Source: Conexibacter sp. SYSU D00693 (GTDB lineage: Bacteria; Actinomycetota; Thermoleophilia; Solirubrobacterales; Solirubrobacteraceae). From it: 64,000 bases of DNA. A program made the position numbers and the translations under genes. The notes below the pieces were generated by a model. That model was given only the letters and a program-made list of their open reading frames with translations. It did no database searches and was not told where the DNA came from. The first letter of the stretch is position 1. Each line of letters starts with the position of its first letter. Positions 33,001 through 41,641 of the stretch are shown piece after piece. The DNA lies in the NCBI RefSeq assembly GCF_017084525.1, contig NZ_CP070950.1, positions 1,364,001 through 1,428,000 on the forward strand. Direction: 5' to 3'.

Positions 33001-36000
33001 CTAGGACGGCGGGCCGGCGGGCTTCTCAGGACTCGCCGCGGCGTAGCTATCGAAGATTGCGCCGAAGATGAGCTGGCCGGCCCGGGCCCGAAAGTCTTCG
33101 TCGTCGAGGAAGGCCTTCAGCAACGTGGCCTGCCGGTCACGGTCTCCGCCGACGGTAAGCGCGGCGTCAATTAGCAGGCCGTCGCGGTCACGGACGAAGT
33201 CCTCGCGCGTGTTGTTGGCCGCTTGCTCCTCGAGCTCGGGCTTGGTCTCGCGGATCGTGTCGCGGACGTCGGTGGCGACCTTGAGGAGGTCCATGTCGCC
33301 GAGCTCCTGCCCGTAGCGCTCGTTGAAGAGCTCGACGAGTTCGCCGAGCCGACTCATCGGGATCTCGCCGCGTCCCCCAACGCCTCCGTCGTCGGTAATG
33401 GACGGCTTCGGCTCGACGACTTCGTCGCCAAGGACAATCTGTTCCGTCCCGAGCTCCTGGAGGCGGTAGTGGGTGAGCACGAGCTCGCCCGCAAGGTCGA
33501 GGCCGCCATCGGGGGTGTCGGAGGCCAGGCGTTGCATAAGGACCTTGGCGAACTGGAAGAGCACCTCAGTTCGCGGCGGGGTGTACGGCAGCGCCTGGGA
33601 GAGGAACCCGTAGAAGCGAGTGAATCGGTTGAGCGCCTCGCGCAGCAGGAGGCGGGCGTCGGCGTCGAGGTCGCGGGCGGCGTCATACGCGACCTGCGTC
33701 GAGATCGACAGGACGGCGTGGCGCCTGTCATCGTCGATCTCCTCAAGCCGTGCCCACGAGTCGGCGGACGCTTCAAGTTCGGCGTCGGTGATGACGCCGT
33801 AGTTCATGACGGTGTCGGCGGCGTCGAAGAGGACGTTAGGGTCCGAGGGGACGCCCTCAGTGCGGCCGAAGAACGGCTCGAAGGCCTTACGGATCTCCTC
33901 ACCGGTGTTGCGGAAGTCCAGGACGTAGACGGCGTCCTTGCCGCGATGCGCGCGGTTCAGACGCGAAAGGGTCTGCACGGCGTTGACGCCGGTGAGCTTC
34001 TTGTCGACATACATGCCGCAGAGCCTGGGCTGGTCGAAGCCGGTCTGGTACTTCTCAGCGACGACGAGCACGCCGTAGGCCGGCTTGTCGAACTCCTCGG
34101 GCAGCTTGGCCTCCGGCAGCGGCTTGCCGGCCGTCTTATTCATCTCCGACTCGGTGTACTCGAGGCCGACGTTGTCGGCCTCGACGTTGCGAATCTTCAC
34201 CTCGCCGGAGAACGCGACGAGCGCCTTGACGTCCTCGTGGCCGTGGCGCTCGATCTCCTGGTCGAGGGCGCGCTTCCATTGCACGGCCTCCTCGCGGCTT
34301 TCGCAGACGACCATGGCCTTGGCCTCGCCGCCCAGCAGCGGCCGGACGACGCGCTTGAAGTGCTCGACGACGACGGCGGCCTTCTGGCTCTTGACGTACG
34401 GGTGCAGCTCGGCGAACCGCGCCAGCCGAGAAGACGCCTGGCCGGCGGGGACCTCGAGCTCCTTGCCGGCCTTGTCCTCCAGCCGGCGCAGCTGCTCGTA
34501 GGTCGTGTAGTTCGCGAGGACGTCGAGGATGAAGCCTTCCTCGATGGCCTGCCGCATCGAGTACGTGTGAAACGCCTTGAGACGGTCGTCGGCGCCGCGG
34601 GAGCCGAACAGCTCGAGGGTCTTGCCCTTCGGCGTGGCCGTGAAGGCGAAGAACGACAGGTTGGGCTGCTTGCCGCGGGCGGCCAGGCGGGCCAGCAGTG
34701 CCGGCGGGGTGCCGTCGTCCTCATCGAGGTCGAGGTCTTCGGGCTTCAGCGACCCGAGGGCCTCCTTGAGATCGGTGGCCGACTCGCCGGTCTGCGACGA
34801 GTGCGCCTCATCGACGATGACGGCGTAGCGCTTGTGCTTGAGCGCATCGTCGTCGAGGGCCTTGAGGACGAACGGGAACTTCTGCAGCGTCGTCGTGATG
34901 ATCTTCGCCTGCTCAGAGCCAAGCGCGTCCTTGAGCTCCGAGGAGCCCTGCGTCACGGAGCGCACGACGCCGGCGACCTGCTCGAACTGGGCGATCTGGT
35001 CGCGGAGCTGGCGGTCCAGGACACGGCGGTCGGTGATGACGATGACCTTGTCGAAGACCTTGGCGTCGTCGTCCTGATGCAACGTGGAGAGGTCGTGCGC
35101 CAGCCAGGCGATCTCCTTGGTCTTGCCCGAGCCGGCGGAGTGCTGGATGAGGTAGTTCGTGCCCGCCCCATGCACACGGGCGTGGGCCTGGCAGCTCACG
35201 ACGACGTGCCACTGGTGGTAGCGGGGGAAGATGATCGTCGGGCGCGAGCCCTTCTTGGCCGGGTCGGCCGCCTCGACGTGGACGAACTTCTGGATGAGCT
35301 CGAGCCAGCGGTCGCGGTCCCACACCTCGCGCCAGACGTAGGCGGTCGGGTGGCTATCGGCCTGGCCGGGGTTGCCCTTGCCGCCGGGCTCGCCGGCGCC
35401 GCCGGAGCCCTGGTTGAACGGCAGGAACGTCGTGCGCTTGCCCTCCAGGCGGGTCGTCATGAACGCCAGCTCGGCGTCCATGGCGAAGTGCACGAAGGCG
35501 CGACGCGCGAAGAGCGTGCTCTTCGGGTCGCGGTCCTCGCGGTACTGCTTGATCGCGTGCTCGACCTGCTGGCCGGTCCAGCGGTTCTTCAGCTCGGAGG
35601 TGGCGGTCGGCACGCCGTTGACGAACAGGACGAGGTCGACCGACTCGCCGGACTTCGGGTCGAAACGGACCTGGCGCACGACACGCAGTCGGTTGGCGGC
35701 GTAGCGGGCCTCGACATCGGCGTCGATGGCGTGCGCCGGCCGCAGCTGGCACAGCGAGAAGGAGACGCCGCGCTCGCTAAAGCCCGTGCGCAGCACGTCC
35801 ACCGTGCCGGCCCGGTCAAGCTGGGCGGCCAGCCGCTTGAGCACGGCGGAGCGCGCGGCCGTCTCGCCGCCGGTCAGCTTCAGCAACCGCTCCCATTTCT
35901 TCGGCTGCGTCTCGGCCAGGAAGCCGACAACGTCCTCGGAGTACAGGCCGAGCTCGGCGTGGTAGCCCTTCGGGTCGCCGGTCACCCAGCCACCTGACCC

Positions 36001-36063
36001 GGTGAGCTCAGCGACGATCAGGCCCTCAAAGTCCTTCTCCGCCGACGGGATGGTCGAGCTCAT
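33001..36063 (-). CDS. hsdR: Type I restriction endonuclease subunit R
   Basis: 1020 residues. The N-terminal PD-(D/E)xK nuclease is visible as SVDLVLFVNGVPTATSELKN (Asp143, Glu157, Lys159). The motor follows with Walker A SAGSGKT (309-315) and VDEAHSSQTG as the DEAD-box motif II. The C-terminal third is helical and contacts the methylase. It translocates and cuts DNA lacking the HsdS/HsdM methyl mark. The ATG overlaps the hsdS stop by four bases; it is the last gene of the M-S-R operon. Intact in this sequence. Convergent with the RT/TM module, 122 bp apart. Confidence 0.95.
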   Translation of the reverse strand: MSSTIPSAEKDFEGLIVAELTGSGGWVTGDPKGYHAELGLYSEDVVGFLAETQPKKWERLLKLTGGETAARSAVLKRLAAQLDRAGTVDVLRTGFSERGVSFSLCQLRPAHAIDADVEARYAANRLRVVRQVRFDPKSGESVDLVLFVNGVPTATSELKNRWTGQQVEHAIKQYREDRDPKSTLFARRAFVHFAMDAELAFMTTRLEGKRTTFLPFNQGSGGAGEPGGKGNPGQADSHPTAYVWREVWDRDRWLELIQKFVHVEAADPAKKGSRPTIIFPRYHQWHVVVSCQAHARVHGAGTNYLIQHSAGSGKTKEIAWLAHDLSTLHQDDDAKVFDKVIVITDRRVLDRQLRDQIAQFEQVAGVVRSVTQGSSELKDALGSEQAKIITTTLQKFPFVLKALDDDALKHKRYAVIVDEAHSSQTGESATDLKEALGSLKPEDLDLDEDDGTPPALLARLAARGKQPNLSFFAFTATPKGKTLELFGSRGADDRLKAFHTYSMRQAIEEGFILDVLANYTTYEQLRRLEDKAGKELEVPAGQASSRLARFAELHPYVKSQKAAVVVEHFKRVVRPLLGGEAKAMVVCESREEAVQWKRALDQEIERHGHEDVKALVAFSGEVKIRNVEADNVGLEYTESEMNKTAGKPLPEAKLPEEFDKPAYGVLVVAEKYQTGFDQPRLCGMYVDKKLTGVNAVQTLSRLNRAHRGKDAVYVLDFRNTGEEIRKAFEPFFGRTEGVPSDPNVLFDAADTVMNYGVITDAELEASADSWARLEEIDDDRRHAVLSISTQVAYDAARDLDADARLLLREALNRFTRFYGFLSQALPYTPPRTEVLFQFAKVLMQRLASDTPDGGLDLAGELVLTHYRLQELGTEQIVLGDEVVEPKPSITDDGGVGGRGEIPMSRLGELVELFNERYGQELGDMDLLKVATDVRDTIRETKPELEEQAANNTREDFVRDRDGLLIDAALTVGGDRDRQATLLKAFLDDEDFRARAGQLIFGAIFDSYAAASPEKPAGPPS

Positions 36064-37376
36064 GACGCGAGCACCTCCGGCGACTCGCCCTCGCGCACGG
36101 CGTGGATGTTCTCCTCCATGCGGGCGTCACTCAACTTCGCGAGATCGAGCCCGCCAGTGACAGCCTTGGTGATGAGCGCCGAGCGGTACTCCTCTAGCTC
36201 GCGGTCGAGCGCACCGAGCTCGTCAGTGAACGCGTCCCGCTCGGCGCGGTCCTGATCTGCACACTCGACGAACAGCGCCTGCACGTCCTTCGTCGGAAGC
36301 ATCATCCGGACCTTGCGAATCTCACCGGCCTCAAGATGCGGGTGAAGCGCTCCGGTGGCCGACCGCATGAGCGCGGCACGTCCCGCGTGCGACTGAAACC
36401 ACGCTGCCAGGTACTCAGCCGAGACGAGCACCGGATCGACCCTCGCGATCAGCAGCGCGTGGCAGCTCGCCGGGCCGAAGCCAGCAGGCACGAGCGCTGT
36501 CTCTCCGAGCTTGCCGGTCTGCACGATCAAGACGTCGCCCTCGCGCAGGCTGATGCGCGGCCGCTCGTCGTGCCATTCCCGTGTCACAAAGAAGGGTCGA
36601 CGGAAGAAGTCGATCCTTCCGTCCTTGATGTGCGTCGACTGGATGTAGGGGACGCCGTCCTCGACGAGGATGTCCCTTGTCGGCCCGACGAAGCCGTTGG
36701 TCAACTGGCGAAGGACGCGACCCAGCAGCGGCGCTCTCCACCCCTCTGGCAAGTCCCCAAAGTCCTCAGGATCGGCCGACGACAGCGCAACACCTCTAGC
36801 GGCGAGAAGAGCTGAGACACGACCCGACGAGGACGCTCTCGCAGGCAGCAGCGCGGCGATCTCTCGGCGGACTCCAGCAATCCTGCTCGTCTCTGCGTCA
36901 AGGAAATCCGCGATGGCGACCCGGTTCTGCCATGCCGTCTCGGGGATCCGCGTGTCCTTGATGAACGCAGCCGACACGCGCTTGAGCCCGGCCACGCCGA
37001 ACCAGGAGGCCTGACCCTCCCGTAGGAAGTCCGCAGCCAGTAGCCGGTACTGCAGGTACCGGGTTGCGTCACGGTCGTGAGGTCGCAGAACGAAGACTTC
37101 ACTGGTTGCTAGAGCCCGACCTCCGTAGAGGCCGCGCGCGATGGCCGTTCGACCGTGGGCGAAGGTAGGCGACACCTTCGGGACGAGCAGATCGCCCTCG
37201 GACACGGCGTTGTAGGACTGCACATCGCCCGAGAACTCCACGGTGCGCGAGGGGTCGAAGCGCTCGTCACTCCAGACGGACTCCAACGGGAGGAAGGAGA
37301 CCACCTCGCCCTGGTCGGCTGGCCCGAAGCCCGACACCGGGGGGTTCAATCGTGCGACGAAGCGGAGTCGCTTCAT
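36060..37376 (-). CDS. hsdS: Type I restriction-modification specificity subunit S
   Basis: 438 residues with the two-repeat HsdS layout: a target-recognition domain, then a conserved helix (AIADFLDAETSRIAGVRREI), a second TRD (SADPEDFGDLPEGWRAPLLG onward) and a second helix (ELGALDRELEEYRSALITKA). It sets the DNA target of both methylation and cutting. ATGA overlaps join it to hsdM upstream and hsdR downstream. The two TRDs are intact. Confidence 0.93.
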   Translation of the reverse strand: MKRLRFVARLNPPVSGFGPADQGEVVSFLPLESVWSDERFDPSRTVEFSGDVQSYNAVSEGDLLVPKVSPTFAHGRTAIARGLYGGRALATSEVFVLRPHDRDATRYLQYRLLAADFLREGQASWFGVAGLKRVSAAFIKDTRIPETAWQNRVAIADFLDAETSRIAGVRREIAALLPARASSSGRVSALLAARGVALSSADPEDFGDLPEGWRAPLLGRVLRQLTNGFVGPTRDILVEDGVPYIQSTHIKDGRIDFFRRPFFVTREWHDERPRISLREGDVLIVQTGKLGETALVPAGFGPASCHALLIARVDPVLVSAEYLAAWFQSHAGRAALMRSATGALHPHLEAGEIRKVRMMLPTKDVQALFVECADQDRAERDAFTDELGALDRELEEYRSALITKAVTGGLDLAKLSDARMEENIHAVREGESPEVLAS

Positions 37377-39333
37377 GCCAGCACGTCCTCCAGCAGCTGA
37401 CGAACGCGCATCTCACGGGCGCGTAGCTCCGCCTTGATCTCCGCATCTGCCCGGGGCGGCAGGTATCGGTAGAACTGCCGCGTGAACGGAACTTCGTAGC
37501 CGATCTTGCCAGCGGCATCCGCCACCCAGGCGTCGGGTGCAAACGGGAGCACCTCCCTCTCGAGGTAGTCATGCACGTCCTCGGTGAGAGGAACCGTTTC
37601 CGTGTCGCGCTGCTCAGGATCTGGCACGAAGTTGCCCCTGGCATCGAGGACCGGCTCCGCCTCTGGATCCCGCACCATGCACCGCGCGACGAGTGCCTTG
37701 ATCAGCGCCGCCGCCGGCTTGGCCATGCCGACGTCCTCGAGCATGCCCTTGACGGCCTTCTTCAGCTCGGCCTCGCCGCCAGGTACCTCGCCGTTGCCGA
37801 GCTCGACCATCGCGCGCGAGACGAGCTCGCGTTCGTCGTCGGTGAGCTTCGCAAAGGCCTTGTCCTTAGGCAGCGGCGACCAGGCAGCGGAGTCGAGGAT
37901 CCACTTGGCGCGCAGCGGCCGGTCAACGGTGATGGTGCGGTAGCCGAACTGCTCGACGGGGACGAGCTTGACGTGCTCGCCCTCCTTCAGGGCGCCGTGC
38001 AGGCGGGTGATCTCGGCGATGTGCTCGTCGGTGAGGAAGCGGCGCTTCTCGCCGAGGCTCTTGCGCATCTTCGCCCACATGGCGCGCGCGTCAATGAGCT
38101 GGACGATCCCCTCGCGCTCGGGGGCCTTGCGATTGGAAATGAGCCAGACGTAGCTGGCGATGCCGGTGTTGTAGAAGAGCTGCTCGGGGAGGGCGACGAT
38201 GGCTTCGAGCAGGTCGTTTTCCAGCAGGTACCGCCGGATCTCCGACTCCCCCGAGCCGGCGGCGCCGGTGAAGAGTGGCGAGCCGTTGTGGACGATGGCG
38301 ATGCGCCCGCCGCCCTCCTCGGGGCTGCGCATCTTCGAGACGAGGTGCAGCAGGAAGAGCAGCTGGCCGTCCGACTTGCGCGGGAGGCCGGGGCCGAAGC
38401 GCCCGTGGAAGCCCTGCGCCTCGTGCTCCTCGCGGACGGCCTCCTCGACCTTCGACCAGTCAACGCCGAACGGCGGGTTGGCGATGGCGTAATGGAACTT
38501 CTCGCCGCGGTGGCCGTCCTCCGAGAGCGAGTTCCCGTGCACGATGTGGCTGGCGTCCTGACCCTTGATGAGCATGTCGGCCAGGCAGATGGCGTAGGAC
38601 TCGGAGTTGAGCTCCTGGCCGTAGAGCATCACGTCGGCCGCTGGGTTGAAGCGGTGGATCTGCTCCTCGAGCTCGGAGAGCATCCCGCCGGTGCCGCAAG
38701 CGCAGTCGAAGACGCGCCGGCGCACGCCGGGCTGGCGCAGGACGTCGTCGTCGCCGTCCAGGAGGAGGTTGACCATAAGGCGGACGACCTCGCGGGGCGT
38801 GTAGTGCTCACCGGCCGTCTCGTTGGAGGCCTCGGCGAAGCGCCGGATGAGCTCCTCGAAGATCGCCCCCATGTCCGCGTTGGAGACCCGGTCGGGGTGC
38901 AGATCGACCGCGCAGACTCGGCCGATGACCTTGTAGAGGAGGTTGGCCCCCTTGAGGCGGTCGATCTGACCGTCGAACTCGAACTTGTCGATGGCCTGCC
39001 GGGCCAGCGCGGAGTGGCCGTCGATGTACGAGCGCAGCAGGTCGGCGATGTTGCCCGGGTCGTCGAGCAGCTGGTGGAAGCGGAGCCGGTGACGGCTGAA
39101 GAACTGCATGCCAGCGACCGAGCGCAGCGCGAGCTCGAGGTTCTCCACGCCGGCGGCCTCCAGCTGGGCGGCGCGCTCGATGACGCGTCGCGGGTCGGCT
39201 CCATCATCTGGTCGAGCCGGCGCATGACGACCAGCGGCAAGATGACCTTGCCGTAGTGGGCCTGCTTGTAGTCGCCGCGAAGGAGCTCGGCGATGTTCCA
39301 GATGAGGTTGGCGTGGTTGCGGACGTCGGTCAT
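37373..39333 (-). pseudogene. hsdM: Type I DNA methyltransferase subunit M, frameshifted near its 5' end
   Basis: The true N-terminus MTDVRNHANLIWNIAELLRG runs to RRLDQMMEPTRDA, then the frame changes and continues VIERAAQLEAAGVENLELAL to the end. The span is 1961 bp, one base short of a whole number of codons; one base is missing near 39182-39187. The rest is intact: DCACGTGGML (SAM binding), IANPPFG (catalytic NPPF motif for N6-adenine) and helical C-terminus; about 653 residues when repaired. As written, only the part before the shift would be made. If real, both methylation and restriction are lost; if a consensus error, the operon is complete. Confidence 0.85.
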
Positions 39334-39550
39334 TCGGCCTCGGATTCGTCTTCGCCGCGGGTGTGCGAGCCGTCGCACTTCTATCGGCTCTGCGGTCGCG
39401 CATCGAGTCGCACGATGCGGTCGCGTCCTGACGCGGCCGTGTACATGCTCACTCGTCGACACGAGTGCAAATGTGTGCGGGTCTTGGTCGTTTGCGTTGT
39501 CGCGACGATTGTCGAGGGGGAAGTTCGGGCGGCTCGCACGACAGAGGGGC

Positions 39551-39859
39551 ATGGGCAAGGGTGAAAGGCGGCGGAACGTAGCGGCGCCGTCGCAGACGGT
39601 GTGGCAGACGGCGCGGGTGCGCGTCGATGACGAGACCTGGGCCGAGTGGCGGCACGTGCTCGGGGAGCGGTCGGTGGCCGAGGCACTTGGGGCGTACGTG
39701 GAGCTCGAGGTGGCGCGTGCGCGGAAGCGGCGGGCGTCGCGGTCGGAGATCTCGGAGCGCGAGGCCGTCGAGGTGCTCGAGCGGATCGAGGCGACGCAGG
39801 CGACCCTCGAGAAACTCGTCAACCGGCTCGAGGGTCGCCTGCCGCTGCGGCGGGACTAG
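39551..39859 (+). CDS. Small probable DNA-binding protein of the element
   Basis: 102 residues from the ATG of MGKGERRR. QTARVRVDDETWAEWRHVLG followed by ERSVAEALGAYVELEVARAR resembles a ribbon-helix-helix type unit, followed by a coiled-coil helix (EREAVEVLERIEATQATLEK). Its stop overlaps the convergent integrase stop. A regulator of element excision or transfer is a reasonable guess. The 217 bp between hsdM and this gene hold both divergent promoters, but no clear motif was found. Confidence 0.55.
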   Translation: MGKGERRRNVAAPSQTVWQTARVRVDDETWAEWRHVLGERSVAEALGAYVELEVARARKRRASRSEISEREAVEVLERIEATQATLEKLVNRLEGRLPLRRD

Positions 39860-41116
39860 ATGCCTGGCAGCCGCGGGCGTTCGTCGGCGCGAGCCGGCGG
39901 CGGCGGCTTGGGCTTGAACGCGTCGTTGACCATGGCGACCTCGTGCTCGCTTGGTGCGTAGTAAGCGTAGATCTCGGTGGTCTTCGAGTCGGCGTGGCCG
40001 AGGAAGGCTGGATCGCCTTCATCGGCACGCCGCTTGAGGCCAGGCAGGTCGCGAAGGTGTGGCGCAGGTCGTGAAAGCGGACGAGGTGAACACCGGCGTC
40101 CCGGCAGCCCTGCTGGAACTTGGCGTGACCTTCGCTCCGTCTAGCGGCGTGCCGGGCTGCGGGTGGGCGAAGACCAGGTCTGCATCGCCGCTGTACGCCG
40201 AGCGGCGCGACCAGTCGTCCAGGGCAGCGACGACGTCGTCGGCCAGCGGGACAGAGCGGCGGGTCGAGAGGTCGCTCTTGCCGCGGCCGGAGAACTCCGT
40301 GCGCCGCCAGGTCTGCCGGACGCGGAGGCGCTGGATCGACCAGTCGACGTCGCGCCAGCGCAGGCCGAGCAGCACACCTTGTCGCAGGCCGGTCATCGCA
40401 GCGGTCAGGACCATCACGCGCACGACCGGTCCGAGGACGTCGGGCGGTGGTGGCGGCGCCGGTCCGCGGCGGCCGGCGCGGTAGAGCTTGGGCTCGCGGA
40501 CGACGACGTCGTCGGGGATCGCTCGGATCACAGCCTGCAGCTCCTCGACGGTGAGGAAGCGGAGGTCGGGGTCGGTGTCGCGGACGTGCTTCGGTCGTGC
40601 CGCGCGTCGGACCGGGTTGTCAGTGGTCCACTCGAGGTCGATGGCGTGCTCGAAGACGCCGTGCAGGACCTTCAGCGTGTTGGCGACCGTCTTCGGCGAC
40701 AGGCCGCGGCCCAGCAGCGCGGCGCTCATGGCTTCGACGTCGCGACGATGGACCTTGCGCAGCGGCATCGTCCCGAGCTCGGGACCGAAGTGCAGCCGCC
40801 GCGCGGTGCTCAACGTCCCGAGGTTGCTCTTGCTGACGCCCTGCACGCGTTTGAACTCGATCAAAGCCAGCGCTGCGTCATTGACGGTCTGCCGCGCGGC
40901 GGCCGGCGGCGGACTCGGGCGCTGCTCCTCGGCGAGGACCATCTTGCGCAGCTGCGCCTCGGCCTCACGGCGCGTGAGGCCCTCGGCGGTGCCCGGCGGT
41001 CGGACCGGGCCGATGCGCCGCGACACGCGGCGGCCGTCGGGCAGCCGCCAGCGTCCGTACCAGGCGCCGTGCTTGGTGAAGAGCGAGCCGGTTCCGTACG
41101 CCCTCTTGCCGCTCAC
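39856..41116 (-). pseudogene. Tyrosine recombinase/integrase, two frameshifts
   Basis: The GTG start (VSGKRAYGTGSLF) overlaps the excisionase stop by four bases. SAM-like core-binding domain about residues 65-165; catalytic domain begins FLTVEELQAVI with the arginine in TGLRQGVLLGLRW. Then the frame breaks near 40121-40126; the next frame carries VHLVRFHDLRHTFATCLA (the HxxR box), and a second break near 40007-40011 leads to AFLGHADSKTTEIYAYYAPS with the catalytic tyrosine. The span needs two extra bases to be a whole number of codons; the repaired protein is about 420 residues. Each break is one lost G/C. It would have integrated the element into tRNA-Pro. Confidence 0.85.
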
Positions 41117-41340
41117 TTGCGCTCCCGTGTTCTGAGCCACTCGTCGATCGAGCTGCGGCGGTAGCGGTAGAAGCGGCCCATCGGGATGTGGGGCAGGCGG
41201 CCGGCGCGGGTCTCGGCCTAGACCCATGCGACCGTCATTCGCAGCAACTGAGCGACAGCGGGCGCATCGAGGAGCTCGTCGTCGTCACTGGGAGGACGCG
41301 AGAAGCGCCGGGAGGGCTCAAGTGGCAGCTGTTCGTGCAT
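41113..41340 (-). pseudogene. Excisionase/helix-turn-helix protein with internal TAG
   Basis: The frame starts MHEQLPLEP and contains an excisionase-type winged HTH: LLDAPAVAQLLRMTVAWV, then TAG (41218-41220), then AETRAGRLPHIPMGRFYRYR and SSIDEWLRTRERK. The pattern WVYAETRxGRLPHxPxGRYxRYR is standard in this family, so TAG stands where tyrosine is expected. 75 codons in total. It overlaps the integrase start. Either a nonsense mutation or a base-call error. Confidence 0.7.
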
Positions 41341-41391
41341 GCCCCTACGTCGGCCCAACCGAGAGAACTTCCCCGTGGATCCGGAGGCGCA

Positions 41392-41415
41392 TTGGACCCC
41401 GAATTGGACCCCGTC
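41392..41415. repeat. Tandem TTGGACCCCG pair, right end of element
   Basis: The partner of 30244-30267, differing at one base between the two units. It lies between the excisionase gene and the tRNA. Likely integrase arm site, inferred from position at both ends. Confidence 0.5.
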
Positions 41416-41444
41416 GGTGTCGCGGAACCCGTCCAGAACGCCGA

Positions 41445-41467
41445 AAGCCCCGACGTCGTCGGGGCTT
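41445..41467 (-). terminator. Terminator of tRNA-Pro
   Basis: Stem AAGCCCCGA / TCGGGGCTT, about 10 bp with inner C-G pairs, just downstream of the tRNA-Pro 3' end on the minus strand. It lies on the element side, so the element seems to bring its own terminator to replace the displaced one at 30085-30110. Confidence 0.5.
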
Positions 41468-41472
41468 CCGTG

Positions 41473-41517
41473 AGTCGGGGAGACAGGATTTGAACCTGCG
41501 ACCGCCCGGCCCCCAGC
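41473..41517 (-). repeat. attR within tRNA-Pro
   Basis: The right copy of the 45-bp attachment repeat, inside the intact tRNA. One mismatch to the left copy at 41482 (acceptor stem side). It restores the tRNA after integration. Confidence 0.85.
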
Positions 41518-41548
41518 CGGGTGCGCTACCAGACTGCGCCACTCCCCG
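41475..41548 (-). tRNA. tRNA-Pro(GGG)
   Basis: 74 nt with a 7-bp acceptor stem CGGGGAG/CTCCCCG and discriminator A, a D-arm, anticodon stem CCCGG/CCGGG with loop CTGGGGG (anticodon GGG) and T-arm GGTTCAAATCC. The CCA end is not encoded. Its 3' half is the integration site of the 11.4-kb element (attR 41473-41517). The 5' half is chromosomal. Confidence 0.95.
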
Positions 41549-41555
41549 CGGTGCA

Positions 41556-41626
41556 AGCGGGCGACGGGAATCGAACCCGCCCTAAGAGCTTGGAAGGCTC
41601 CTGTGCAACCACAACACTTCGCCCGC
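41556..41626 (-). tRNA. tRNA-Gly(TCC)
   Basis: 71 nt, acceptor GCGGGCG/CGCCCGC with discriminator T, anticodon loop CTTCCAA (anticodon TCC), T-arm GGTTCGATTCC. Seven bases upstream of tRNA-Pro and in the same direction, so the two are probably co-transcribed. Confidence 0.93.
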
Positions 41627-41641
41627 CAGCTGAGCGGGATG

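Larger units (their letters stand above)
30116..41517. mobile_element. Integrative element in tRNA-Pro(GGG), about 11.4 kb
   Basis: The bounds are the 45-bp direct repeat formed by tRNA-Pro. The excisionase and tyrosine integrase genes sit next to the intact tRNA, the usual layout. Cargo, left to right: reverse transcriptase, multi-TM protein, hsdR, hsdS, hsdM, a small probable DNA-binding protein, integrase and excisionase. There are no conjugation, replication or capsid genes, so it looks like a defence-carrying integrative element or satellite that depends on another element. The RT/TM end has visibly lower G+C than the chromosome (about 62% in a 60-base sample counted by hand). Integrase, excisionase and hsdM carry lesions, so the element may be stranded if those are real. 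Confidence 0.85.

Noticed and set aside
33001-36063. Large coding frames on the plus strand over hsdR
   Set aside because: They mirror hsdR codons in antisense and contain no domain; hsdR has clear nuclease and motor motifs.
27378-41116. Programmed frameshifting in the PucR-type, hsdM and integrase genes
   Set aside because: No slippery heptamer or downstream structure was seen, and the lesions are all single G/C losses. Mutation or read error fits better.
28064-41220. Amber (TAG) recoding to an amino acid
   Set aside because: TAG is used as a true stop by several intact genes here (for example the Rieske alpha subunit and the winged-helix regulator), and no special tRNA was seen in the window.
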